From positions 823,501 through 887,500 of the forward strand of contig OX359248.1 of the NCBI GenBank assembly GCA_947179485.1: a stretch of 64,000 bases of DNA. Direction: 5' to 3'. The notes below the pieces were generated by a model. It was given only the letters and a program-made list of their open reading frames with translations. It ran no database searches and was not told the DNA's origin. This DNA comes from Allacma fusca (Eukaryota > Arthropoda > Collembola > Symphypleona > Sminthuridae). Within the stretch, counting starts at the first letter, position 1. Every line of letters begins with the position of its first letter. Position numbers and translations under genes: made by a program. Shown piece by piece: positions 1-11,700 of this stretch.

Positions 1-290
1 TCTCACTTTCTACATCTATGCTTACAACTTCCTGGTTTTCGTTACTATCACTCGTGTCCATAATTAAGCAACTTTTATTGCTTTTTATAATTTAATAATC
101 CGCTGCAACCGTGGTTGTATGAACCTTTTGCTGCGGCAAGACTTGTTCAGTTGCCGTTATTGAATTAAGTACGTAAGTATGGTACGATAACGAGTCGATA
201 CGAGCCGAGATCGTATAATAGCCGAGCCTTATAGGCATTAAGGAGCATGCCTTTTGGAAATGACAATTTTCATTTTTGTGGGCAGATAGC

Positions 291-551
291 GCCATCGTCC
301 ATTATGTACGGGACAAGTGTATCGGGAACGGAACGGGACAAGGTTTGTCCCGATCCCGAAAGGAACAAACCAAAGTTATTTTTTTCTGTCCCGACATTCT
401 TTACGGTCCCGTCCCGAAATGTATCGGTACAAAACCTACATCCCGAATTCGTCCCGAAATATGTTCGGGACGAAATAGATGTTCCCAAATTTGTCCCGTC
501 CCGATTCCCGTCCCGGAACCTCGGGACGTCCCGTCCCGAATAGAAGCCCTA
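291..551. repeat. Degenerate GTCCC/GGGAC array, probable end of a hAT-like element
   Basis: The stretch consists of many diverged copies of GGGAC/GTCCCG, including the perfect palindrome CGGGACGTCCCG at 522-533. Its right edge, read inward on the - strand, begins TAGGGCTTCTATTCGGGAC. A TAG or CAG start followed by subterminal repeats is typical of hAT-type terminal inverted repeats. I found no matching left terminus and no target duplication, so this is probably a truncated or diverged element. Open frames across it are products of the repeat and not genes. Confidence 0.55.
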
Positions 552-720
552 ATGCAAGTTAATTTTATTTCTAATAAAAAACGCTTCTAGTTTTTCTACT
601 CTTCAATGAAAATATACAATATCAAATACCGCTCTAGCTAGTCAAAATTACACACTAAGCTTTCATACATTATTATACACACCGTACTATGTACTACATT
701 TAGAAACAACTGGATATAAA

Positions 721-973
721 GTACCCGAGTACGAGTACGGGTACGACATTGAGATACCTGCATATGGGTACAATTTTCGAGTATTTTTCGGGTACGGCTA
801 CAATGCGGGTACAGGTACATGGTTTGAGATTACATTGTGGGTACGGGTATGAAAAATTTGTACCCGGATACTCGGGTATGGGTACGGGTATAGATACCAG
901 TTATTGCAATACCCGCACTTTGGGTACAGATACGGGTACGGGTACCGATTTTTTGTACCCGTGACGAGCACTG
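721..973. repeat. Degenerate GGGTAC/GAGTAC array, probable end of a hAT-like element
   Basis: Imperfect hexamer repeats of the GGGTAC/GAGTAC type fill the segment in both orientations. The right edge, read inward on the - strand, starts CAGTGCTCGTCACGGGTAC, which looks like a hAT terminal repeat beginning with CAG. No left partner or 8-bp duplication is visible. The organisation resembles the complete element at 7370-8789, so a shared mode of origin is inferred. Confidence 0.5.
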
Positions 974-3900
974 TCTGCATCATATGGAGTGTGTATATCG
1001 ATTTTTAGGATTTTTGAATGTTACTACAAATTTACGTAAACTTTCGAAAATTACATTTTCTTACGGGATTTAGTATGTAAAAATTTAAGTCATACCGCAT
1101 TCAAAATTCGAAAAAAGGTCAAATACATTTGGAGCCAATTTTGCAGGAAAATGCATGATGACGGGATTATTAGGTATACTCAAAAAATCAACATCATTTT
1201 TGCTACAAAAATCCGATTTCATCTTTGGTGTCTGTACTGTACGACCACTTTGAAGGGTTAGATTAAACAGTGTGCGGTTCTGTGATATGCAATCTCATTG
1301 GCTTAGAGTCGTTAGAGGATAGTGTGCTCATCCTAATGGGACCTTAGTTGTGCGGCGCTACTAAGGAGTTGTTTACACAAGACGTAGGCACGCAAATCAT
1401 ATGGTACGTGGAGCGCGCGGGTTTTAAAAATGCCATTCACACGCAACGATAAGTAGTAAGCTTCATATTAATCAGAACTTTACGGCATATCTTACTTTAA
1501 ATTAAAACGAGCGCTGCACAGCCAGCAATTGCTGACTCAGCAAGGAAAATGTAAAATGGGTAGGCAGTAAATAGTTGGATACAATAGTTGACTGCGCAGT
1601 TCTATGGTCGTCGCTGCATCTAGAGCGCGCGTAAATTTTATTCTCAAATCCGTATTACACCAAGAAGAAAGACAACCCAGTCTTTCAAATTAGAAGAGAG
1701 GATTACATGAAAGTTTTGAATATTATCCAGTCGACTGTATGCAAGCAGGTACAAGTTTGTGTATTTTGTCACATACATAAATTACAACTGAATTTTTACA
1801 ATTCACTCCTTCATGTAATTATTACTATTGTGGTGACACGGGAAAAATTTTTGTTGTCATATCCGAAACTTATTAACTCGTTGTCTAATATTATTCGTTT
1901 GATATCTTTTCTAATCGAATATATCAATCGAATGGAATATCTTGGTTTAGGTATGCAAAATTCTCCAGGGGAATATCTATAAATAGAGTATAGTCGAACA
2001 GGATTTTTGAATGCGTTTTTGAATTCATTGTTGTAAAGAAAGTGGGAAAATGAGTGCGAGGATATCTATACTCGTAAAAACGGATTGCCGAAGAGCAGAG
2101 CACAAATAGAACAGGTGCAACATTGTTTACAGATAAGTTGGAATCCATTGAAAGGATACAAAAGTCCACTTGTGCTTTCTCCGTTTGTTGTCTCTGAATT
2201 GGGAATAGAAAGGAAGAGGAAAGGAAAAAGCAAAAAACGTGATATGAGCAAGTCATGAGCGACGAAGAAACCGAGGGGGATTATAATGAGAGCGTATCCA
2301 TTGCTTTTGGAAGGGATTGAATCGTACCGGAAGAAGGACAGAGAAACTAAATTGGGTAGTTTTCCACATGCTTTCTCTTACTCCAACATAAGCTCTTCAC
2401 TCCAGCACGGATGTAGCTTCTGGCAAGACAGCCTGCAAAATAACCCAGTCTTCCATTACACCCAAATAGCTAACTCGTTACTATGTACAAACGGAAGTTT
2501 TTATACACATAGGAGATCCTATCCGGAAAATAAAATATCTGTGCAGATACAGACCCCAATAGGGAAGGTACAGAGAAAGTACTGAGAAATCCTTGCCAGG
2601 GTATAGAGAAAGTGCTTTCAAAATATCAAGTACAGAGAAAGTATAGTGAAATTGGACGGAAAAACTCATGTGCATAAACTCATTGATCAAGAAGAGTGCA
2701 GCAAATGGAGAAGCTCGTCCATTTGTAACAGTTTTGAAACCGTAGTGTCTGCTCCTCCAGACCTCCATGAGGAGGCTATATATGTATGTATATGTATACA
2801 GACGGAGAAACAAGGTACACTCAATGGCTTCCAGGAGGTTTCGGCATTAAAAAGAACAAGAGTACACTTATATTAGAGGCTTGATGAGTCTCCATCAGTT
2901 ACTACTTAGACTGATTAGTAAATTTCCAGGTTCTACTTTCACGCTACTTGACAAATTTTAAAGCTTCTTTTCTTCCTTTTTAACTCTCTTCTCTTTGATA
3001 AAATGTGTGTTAAAGCAATTGAACCGAAGAGAGGCACTGAAGAGAAATTTCAGAGGGAGAGGATAGGATTTGAAGAAAATTTCACTTTAGAAACCTTTTT
3101 TTTCTGCCTCCTGAACGCTCATATATTTTTCTGTGTTATGTACCACTGCATTAGCATTGTTTTTTTTCTTTCTGTATTTTTTATATGTGTATTATTTCCT
3201 CTGCATTTTCCATAGTTCACAGCTCCTTTCAAACTCTTTCGAGAATCGAGGAAGTCGGGTAAAAAATAGTCAAGAATTCAAGGGGTCAAATATTTTTATA
3301 AAATATGATTAGGTGTTTAAAAATATGATTTCCTATGGGTGCGCCATTTCGAAACTCATGTACTATCTGTAATATGTCGTACTGTACAGATATTACCGTC
3401 AGATTTTCGAAAAACATTATCAGCAACTTCCCGTTTTGAAAAGGATATGTTTGTATGACACCAATTTACTAACAGTTTAGGACAATCATTTGTATGAATT
3501 GATATTTTGAGGTTTATACTAGACATTAGCATTATTTATGGTTACTTAATATTTAAAGTTCAAAAAAATAATTTAAAAGTATATACCTAAAGTTTGAATG
3601 TTTTTAATAATTTTGCATTAACACGGCTGCAAAATATTTTCTACAATGTTGCTATAAAATTTGTTTTGAATTGAAAAATTTTGCTTCAAGTAGCTCTTTT
3701 ACTGTATTTAAAAATAATTACTTTGCAATTATTTTGAACACCCTCTTTGGGGTGCGTTCGAAGAGGGAGTCCAGCCTAGGTTGGTTCTGTAGGATACTAC
3801 CCTATTTTCGAAATATTATTCAGTCCTGTAAATTACATCATGATATTGAGCCAAGATGTCATCGCCCAGTCATCGAGAAGTAGTAAACGTCAATTGAAAA

Positions 3901-6716
3901 AATATCAACCTAATATTTGTGCGTGTTAGGAAGGAAACTACCAATTTTTTTACCGAATCAAAAAACAAATTAATTTGGAGGAGCTCATTTTTTTATTCAC
4001 CGTATTTTTTTTTATTTTATAAAATTTAGTGCTTAACCGATTAACCCGCCTCCCAGACTGCGTACTTTTCAGTTCAGTCTTGCATGTATGTATATATGGT
4101 GAGTATGCATTTTCATTTATAGATTGAAACGGAGTTGGATCATCAGCACCAAAGTACAAAACGGAAGTTGGCTTACAGCTCTATAACAATTTGACTGAAA
4201 AATTCGTACACAAAGGCACTAACAAGTTAAGATTTTTATATCACTCACGGATTCGATCAAAACACAGTTATTTTTAATACTCACCTAGTTCAGTCTCAGA
4301 ATCCAAATAACTCGAGTCCTTCAAGAGTTCAAGAGGGGTCTCCAACTTTTAAAATCTAAAACACTAGAACACGTCTCATTAACTGTTTCCCTTGAAATTT
4401 CACATTAAATCCCATAGAGATTTTAAATTTCCGAAAATCTACAATATATTTGTTGTGTAAATTAAAATAACTAATACCAGGGGGTATTGACCTTTGAATC
4501 AATTTTTTAAGGTTTCTCATGTACATAATAATTTATTCTTAATTTTTTTATAATTAAGTTATTCTGTATGATCTGTCATATTTACAAACTCTGCTTGTGA
4601 TGAGTATTTTAAAACCGCTCTAATAATTAGTTGCTTGGTCAAATTTTAAATAATTTAGTGATGGTTCCATCAAAATTACGCAAAGTTCTTACATAATCAA
4701 AGGAACAGGTATTTTATGTGGACGGCATAATTTCGGGAATGCATTATAGGAAAGGTGTAATCGCAGGTATTTTATGACGAGGGTGTTATCTCAAAGGTAT
4801 AGTTAGGGTGTTTATTCACTTGTATCTATACTATGTGGGGGATATATCGTAGGATGGAAGGATATCTTCTGAGCTGTAATGCTGGAAGCATGACAGAAGG
4901 ACAGAACTAGTCTGGCGGAGGGGTTGTTTGGTAAAGCTCTTTAACCGCTCTGAATTTGATTTTACGGATATTGGGTGAGGTTTCATTCAATCCAGTTTGT
5001 ATAAAATGCATATTTACAAAAGCAAAGAGCAGCAAATACATTTATGTTAGAAATGCACACACATGTTTGAAAATATTTGAAAATTGAAAATCCTTACGGG
5101 GTTTAACTTAAGTTACTTATCTTTAAGTTCAAGGGAAATAGGTGGAGGCGGACCTGTGACAATGTTATGGATATCTACTGAAATTTTGGATACCCCTTCT
5201 GAGGGAACGGGGCAAAAAATGCAATTGAGTTACTTGGGTTCTGAAATGTATGCTATGGGATATCTGAAACGTCCTGCTATGTATATATTTCGAATCCGGC
5301 AGTGGGAAATCTTACATTGTAAGCAACTCTTTATAGCGAAGCCCCTGAAACATTATGGAAGGTAGAAGAAGTGCTTGGTGTAGTTGACTAGAAATTTTTC
5401 TCTCCATCCCCCCTATGTATGTATGTATACATACAGATTGCTCTGGAGCTCTGGCTAACGTCAACGTATGGTAGGAATGAGGTCATGTTTGGTTTTCTTA
5501 CACATGTCTGCATAAAAGCTTACCAACAGGAGCAAGCATTGAGGACAATGGAGAGATCGAAAGGAATCAAGATTGATGGGTGGAAATATCACTGTAGACT
5601 CTCCAGTTCCAACCATCAGGTAGTTTTCCTCCTTGTCCGAACTCCTTTCCCCGATGCTTGAATGATCGGGAATTTCCAAGTCAAAATATATTATGGACAT
5701 TGTCGGCATATATAATGTGTACTATATTCGTCGGGTACTTTGTGAATGCTCTAGTCCCTTCAAAATTCTACGAGCTTCGAAATATCTGCACAACCCAAAG
5801 TCACAAATTATTTGTTCAACTCACTCAGATCCCAGCAACTGGTAAGGACCTGAGTGTTTTCACATAAATTCCTATGTACTTGAAAGCCAATGGTCAATCT
5901 TCTTTTTGTCGGTCGTTGTTTAGTTCCCGACTAGTAAAAGGCTACTTTCATTAATCGTCCTTTCCTTGATTTCTGTTCAAACTAAGAGGTCAATTCCCAT
6001 GTCTTCATCATCACCCATCCGTTACATCCGAGCATTTCAATTTTACAGCTTGTAAGCATCATCAGGTTCAATTAGGCTTGCACTTGAACTAAATTTTACT
6101 CAACTTGCCCGCAATGCGCTGTTACTTGTGAATCTACATGCATAATTCCTAAATATGCAGAGCTGATACCAATAATGTTGTACTGGATTTATACTAAAAA
6201 TTAACTACACCTCCAAGACCCGTTACCACTTCCTACGGGGAACAACTCCAACCTGAGTATGCATGCACAAGTTATATATGTAACTACGAGAGTATTCTAT
6301 ACGTTTACTATTTTATATATAATTATTCTATATATTTATGTTATACAAGTAAAAGCAAACGCGTACATGCCTCATGCTTTGACATTACGGCGCAAAATAG
6401 CCATTTCTAGTAATGAGCCGGTGAGTTTGTAAAGGGTATGGGGTAGTAACAACAGCACATTGTGTAACATAACGCCTCTGTCAAAATTCTACGCGCTCAG
6501 ATTTTACTGGCAATGGTCTGGCGAACCTTCCCGAGGACCCTTGAAGCGCGCATTTGGTCTGGGGATATCTTAATTGGTCTATAGCCGTGAATACTGTAGA
6601 AGTATTTTAATAATTACAGTAAAATCCGTTATTTAATAAGCAGTGACCTAACTTAATTTGATTTACTTTCCCACCTTGTATTTGCATACGTACATGGCAG
6701 TTCATTAATCTGATAT
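974..6716. other. No recognisable gene
   Basis: AT-rich sequence with only short open frames, none resembling a known protein. It includes a cluster near 2573-2642 with three copies of GAGAAAGT. It could be intergenic DNA or the intron of an upstream gene or upstream non-coding exon; the sequence does not decide. Confidence 0.5.
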
Positions 6717-6749
6717 TGTATGTATGTATGTATGTATGTATGTATGTAT
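6717..6749. repeat. (TGTA)n microsatellite
   Basis: About eight tandem copies of the tetranucleotide TGTA directly abut the left end of the inverted-repeat element at 6750-7067. Insertion into the microsatellite would explain why that element's target duplication is hard to define. Confidence 0.9.
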
Positions 6750-7067
6750 TAGGCATGAGCTTATTGTTCAATTTTAAAATATCGTTAATATCGGTATCGT
6801 TAACAAGAAAAATCACGATACCGATATCCATGAACGATATATCGGTATTTGGTTAAATTTAAAATAACATACTAGTTTTGATCAAATGCTGTCAGATTTA
6901 ACATGGTTTCGCAGAATATTCAATATTTGTAATATATTCTTTGACAAAACAGCCTCTAAAATATAATTCCTTGAAAGATTGAACTATAAGATATGTATAA
7001 AAATATCTATCAAAATGTACGATATGGACCGATATATCGTATCGTTATGTCGTTCCGCTCATGCCTA
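6750..7067. mobile_element. Short inverted-repeat transposable element (MITE), hAT-like
   Basis: The 318-bp segment begins TAGGCATGAGC and ends GCTCATGCCTA, an exact 11-bp terminal inverted repeat. The subterminal regions carry repeated CGATATATCG/CGATACCGATATC-type palindromic motifs on both sides. The flanking octamers GTATGTAT and GTATGGTT agree at six of eight positions, consistent with a worn 8-bp target duplication, although the adjoining TGTA microsatellite weakens that evidence. There is no coding capacity. Assignment to hAT rests on the TAGG terminus and the putative 8-bp duplication. Confidence 0.7.
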
Positions 7068-7361
7068 GTATGGTTGTATTTATTAAGTGCTTTAAAGAGT
7101 TGTCTACAGCACATCATACGGCTAACGCCCAGCCTAGTAAATTAGGAAAAAACAAAGTTAAGAAATTTAACAGTAGGGAATAATCACTCATTTCTCCCCC
7201 ATGCACGACGTTTTAGTCCGGCTTGCACATACTTAGCGATTCTGAAACAATGATCGTTAGAAGATAACTTTAATATGTTGATCCAGTTCCTATTATTTAC
7301 GAGTGAAATGTCTATGTAATTTAGAATGTGTTGTCTAAGTGGAGATAATAAATCTGATATT

Positions 7362-7369
7362 GTTTGCCC
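7362..7369. repeat. Left 8-bp target-site duplication (GTTTGCCC)
   Basis: The octamer GTTTGCCC directly precedes the left terminal repeat and recurs immediately after the right terminal repeat at 8790-8797. An exact 8-bp duplication is the hallmark of hAT integration. Confidence 0.88.
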
Positions 7370-8789
7370 CAGAGCTCCGCACGAGTTCGAGTACCTACTC
7401 GAGTTTCAAGTACGAGTACAAGTACGGGTCGAGTACGGAGTCACAACAAATTATGTACTCGTACTCTCGGGTCAAGTTACTCTATGCGTACTTGTATTTG
7501 AGTCATTTTGAACCGAGTATCGTAACAAGTGCGAGTCCTCAAAAAGTACTCGAAGCAAGATACGAGTACAAGTACAAGTATTGAATTTGAAATTACTTGG
7601 TACTCGTACTTGAAATGCAAAAAGTACTCGAGTACTTCCACCTAATCATGTGTAGAAAAGTCATGCCTTAAATCCTGTATCATTGGTTGTTATTTTGATG
7701 TGAACCGAGAACCGCCTTGTATAACACATGTACATATGGAAAGTTAAACTTCAATGAAACTACTAAAAATACAATGAATGGTATAGTCGTATGGTATATA
7801 GAAGTCTAACCGCTGCGGCTACAGTATTGAAACTTTAGTTCACAATCAGTTTACAGGAGTAGACTTTTTGCCATGGGTATTTGCGAGCTTGATCTATCAC
7901 GGGATACGTGAGATTTCACCCTAGATATTTTTAAATTTACGCATTTACCTGAGGTCACAGTTCAAATAGTAAAGCAATGTCAGCTTTATAAAATTTCCAT
8001 GTTTTTTGATTATTCAGTGTTTGGAGTACATATATACAAATAATAAGTTTTAGCGCTATCTGGTCGAAAATTGTGTAGGCTTTCCAGAGAGCCATTGTGT
8101 ATGTTTATATAAACGATTGTGGCGAGTTGCGAACATATACAGAAAATACAGGAAACAAGGTTTAAGAAATTCTTTTCAATAACGTATTAATGGTAATAGT
8201 TAAAAATATTTCGGATAAGGAAGACTTTAATATCATCTTTTTTAATGACACAGCTGGCAGTTCTGACACTATGTCACTATTGTCTATTTGTTTCAAACAT
8301 TTCATGGGTAAAACTCAATTAGAGTTAACTGTCATTAGGTAAAGAAATGACATCAGCTAAACCGGTGATGTCAGACGTAAATTTATCAGCAAAACAAATA
8401 ATTTTGCTCGTTGAAGATACGCGTACTATATAAAGGCTAGCAATAATAGCAAAAACAATGAATAATTTTATTCTGATAAATTAATTGAAGCTAATTTATT
8501 TAAACTAAAATTTAAAAAAGTAATTGAATAAGTACTTGAACCTCGAGTACGGTCCAAGTACGAGTTCAAGTACGGGTCGGCCCGGTTTTTAAAAAATACT
8601 TAAAAAGTCGGTCCGAGTACGAGTGCGTCTATATTGTATTTACTTTAACCCGCACTCAGAGTATCGGATTTTGTACTCGTACTTGAACGAGCAAGTCCGG
8701 ATCTGACTCCGCTTTTACTAGCCGAAAATTCAAGTACGGTTCCGGTTCAAGTTCGGTATCAAAAATTACCCGACCCGTGCGGAGCTCTG
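7370..8789. mobile_element. Complete non-autonomous hAT-like element with GAGTAC terminal arrays
   Basis: The 1,420-bp segment is bounded by the exact 14-bp inverted repeat CAGAGCTCCGCACG at both ends and by identical 8-bp flanks (GTTTGCCC). CAGAG-type termini plus 8-bp duplications place it in the hAT superfamily. Just inside the termini are degenerate arrays of GAGTAC/AAGTAC/GGTAC, about 260 bp on each side, in mostly complementary orientation. The middle (about 7640-8520) is AT-rich, without arrays and without a transposase-like frame, so mobilisation would require a transposase supplied from elsewhere. The intact duplication and termini suggest a fairly recent insertion. Confidence 0.88.
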
Positions 8790-8797
8790 GTTTGCCC
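8790..8797. repeat. Right 8-bp target-site duplication (GTTTGCCC)
   Basis: Exact copy of the octamer at 7362-7369, directly outside the right CGTGCGGAGCTCTG terminus. Confidence 0.88.
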
Positions 8798-11700
8798 CAT
8801 TAGAGCTCACAAATGGGAGTATGTAGTAGAAAAAAATGTGTCCCCCAGTTTGAAGGAAACTTTTCACATTTTCTAAAAATTTGTATCTTAAACAGGACAG
8901 TTGTATTTACCTTTCAGTTAGTTATCCAGCGGACCGATGTGTTTGAAATTGTGAGCATGGGTAACACAAATACGGAGCAAGGATGGGGAAAATTCTTTCC
9001 GGGAGTGAAACTGAGGGAATTGTGGAGGACGCTGAAGTCTTGAAGTTACCTTTATATTCTACACGACATCTATGATATAACAACCCCTGTAAAAGTTTGG
9101 TACAGTTCTCACGGCTGGTAAGTAAAAATTTCGAGTAATTACGTATTTTTATTTATTGGAGTCAAAGGATTGGCTTGTTTGTGACTTGTTCTAATTTATG
9201 CACCAGTGTGAAAAATCAATAATTAAAAAATTTAATACTGGTTCTATATTTATGGTAATGAAGACCAGGAAAAGCATGGAGAGATCCAGACACCAAATTT
9301 ATTTTAGCGGACATTTGACAAGGTCTTGTAAATCCAAGGATGATGTGCAAATACTGTATACACTGGGGTGCTTGGCCCACCGCTGAGGGATTATACCCGG
9401 AGGGAATATCGGATGAAGGATTGTGCTGGATGAAATATATCCTAACTCCAAATGAGTGTACGGAAGAAAACGAATTCCCTCACTCAATTTTACCCCCATC
9501 CTTTATTTTGGCTAGTGATAGTGCTGAAATGCTTGGGGCAGGGTATCCCAAACGAAAGCGTCGTAACTCACAGACTAAATTCAATGTTTCATTACCGTAG
9601 TATTGAAACTTACCAATGAAAAGGAGGATACAGCCTACCTACCCAAAGGACCTGGTGTAACAGGTGAAAGTATATGGAGTAAGGAAAATCAATTCTGTGA
9701 AATCCATTACAGATTCTCCCAGAGTCGTATTTAAAGTCTCATTAGGAAAACTGAAGAGATGAGCTAGAAGGCCGGGGAATGCTTTTGAATTTTGGCATAG
9801 TCTATACATACATAATTATGTGAGTCTTGGAGATAAAGTGCGTAAAGAGAGGGGAGATTTAAGAAGATTTTGGGGAAGTCGGAGTGAAAGGGAGTCGCGT
9901 GCAACAGTTTCCTCTCAGACTCTTGATTTTTCAAGGATAATGGGGAACGTGAGGATAAGTGGGCGGCATAATGAGTCTGTGGAGGATTTCGGAGGCGAAG
10001 CAGGGTGAAAGTACAGAGGTAGACACAACTTTTAAATGGGATGTTCTGGTGATGAATGAGGGATGTGAGATGTAGTGGAGCATTAAGGAGGTGGACTCGT
10101 TCGGATGCGTACGGCATATAAGTAACGATGAGGGTGTGGACGGTACGGAGGAGAACGCTTGAGTAAGCAATTTCCTTGATTATGGAAATGCAAACTTATG
10201 ACCATGCTATTCAGTCAAGAGTGGAGTCCATGTGTAAATCTTGAGCAAAGCTCCAACATTTCATCTCTTCACAACTATGTATATGTGCACACTGTCTCTT
10301 TATAGTACTAGACAACTAGGTTGGGACTTTCTCAAACTTATACCAATCATTGTTTAACCTCAAGTCAGCATGTGTCTCGGCATTCAGAAAGAATACGTAG
10401 ACAGTCAAGAACATTTATTCCTATTCCGAGTCATAATATATATATATAGCATGGAAAAACTTTCTTGTGTTCCTAAACTCCCAATTACATCCTGTGCCCA
10501 CTCGTCAATGATTCGCTACTCACATTTTTATATCCCTCTGCATTAAAATAATCCTGAAGATACCTGTCTTGACCCATTGTGTGAGGTTTCTTGTCCCAAT
10601 TAAAAATTTTTTAAAGCATGTTTGAATATATCATGAAATGAAAAATCGCAGCTCAGTAGTTTAAAACCATGAGGTAATGAGTTTCATTCACAAATAAAAT
10701 TTGTAACAAAAATGCTATTTTCAAGACGACAGTTTATTTGAAGACTAAAGCTTTCCTTTTAACCAATTCTGGGTTTGTCTTACTTTAATACTCAAATTAC
10801 CAAAAATCATTCCTCCGTATATATCTATGGCACAAAACCCATGTCTCAATGGTACACGAGGCGGAAGACGGGCTAAAAGCCCCCTTATATGCAAATATCC
10901 TCTATATAGCCACCCATTATAGGAAGATTACCTTCAAAGTATTGCCTGAAGTCGTCTAATTGTCTCACAGTGAAAGCTCATTTTTTCGTAGGAATCCGGA
11001 GATTTTCATTTCTCTTGGAAATTAACATGTAAAATTTCAACTGAGACAGGGGGACCCTTACAATTCATAGTGGGACATTAAAATGGCCGAACCTGGCCTA
11101 ACTGGTACGAACTTTAGTACGGGTTTGAACATTGGGACAGAGTTCTAATAGCTCACAAAATGTCATTCCAATATCAATTTTACATACCACGAGGTTTCCT
11201 TGCTAGTTGGGACTGGGCCACTGCAGTGGAAACATTGAAAAATCAGTCAGTGCATGAATGAAAAAACCAATGATTTCCTACATATACATAGTGACTTTTT
11301 GTGTGTGTAAACGCCTTGTCACGGGTCCGATGAAATAAAGTGTGAAAGAATATCCCAGGATGCAACACACCTCGGATTCTCAAATGATTTGACATTGGCT
11401 GGTACAGTATCGCCAGAATGAGCCCTGTAATTCATCAATGTGTGTGTCTCGTAGCATTCCTTTTCCTGATTTCATTTGTGAGGATTTTTGATTGAGTTCC
11501 ACTCACGTCTGATCGGCTTCCCGATACATAGCATGGAGAAACATATGGCGGGGTCTTGAAAGTCGCTAAACCATATTTTCATTTCCGTCTCACCCTTTAT
11601 TCAATCCCACCTTTTCCCTGTAGGTCTTGTGAATCAATGTCTAATGACTACTGGAGCACCAGCATTGAACCTAATTTAAATATGTTATATCTTGAGTAAT

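Noticed and set aside
247..590. Overlapping open frames with repeated Pro/Arg/Thr motifs
   Set aside because: They lie in the degenerate GTCCC array and are repeat artefacts.
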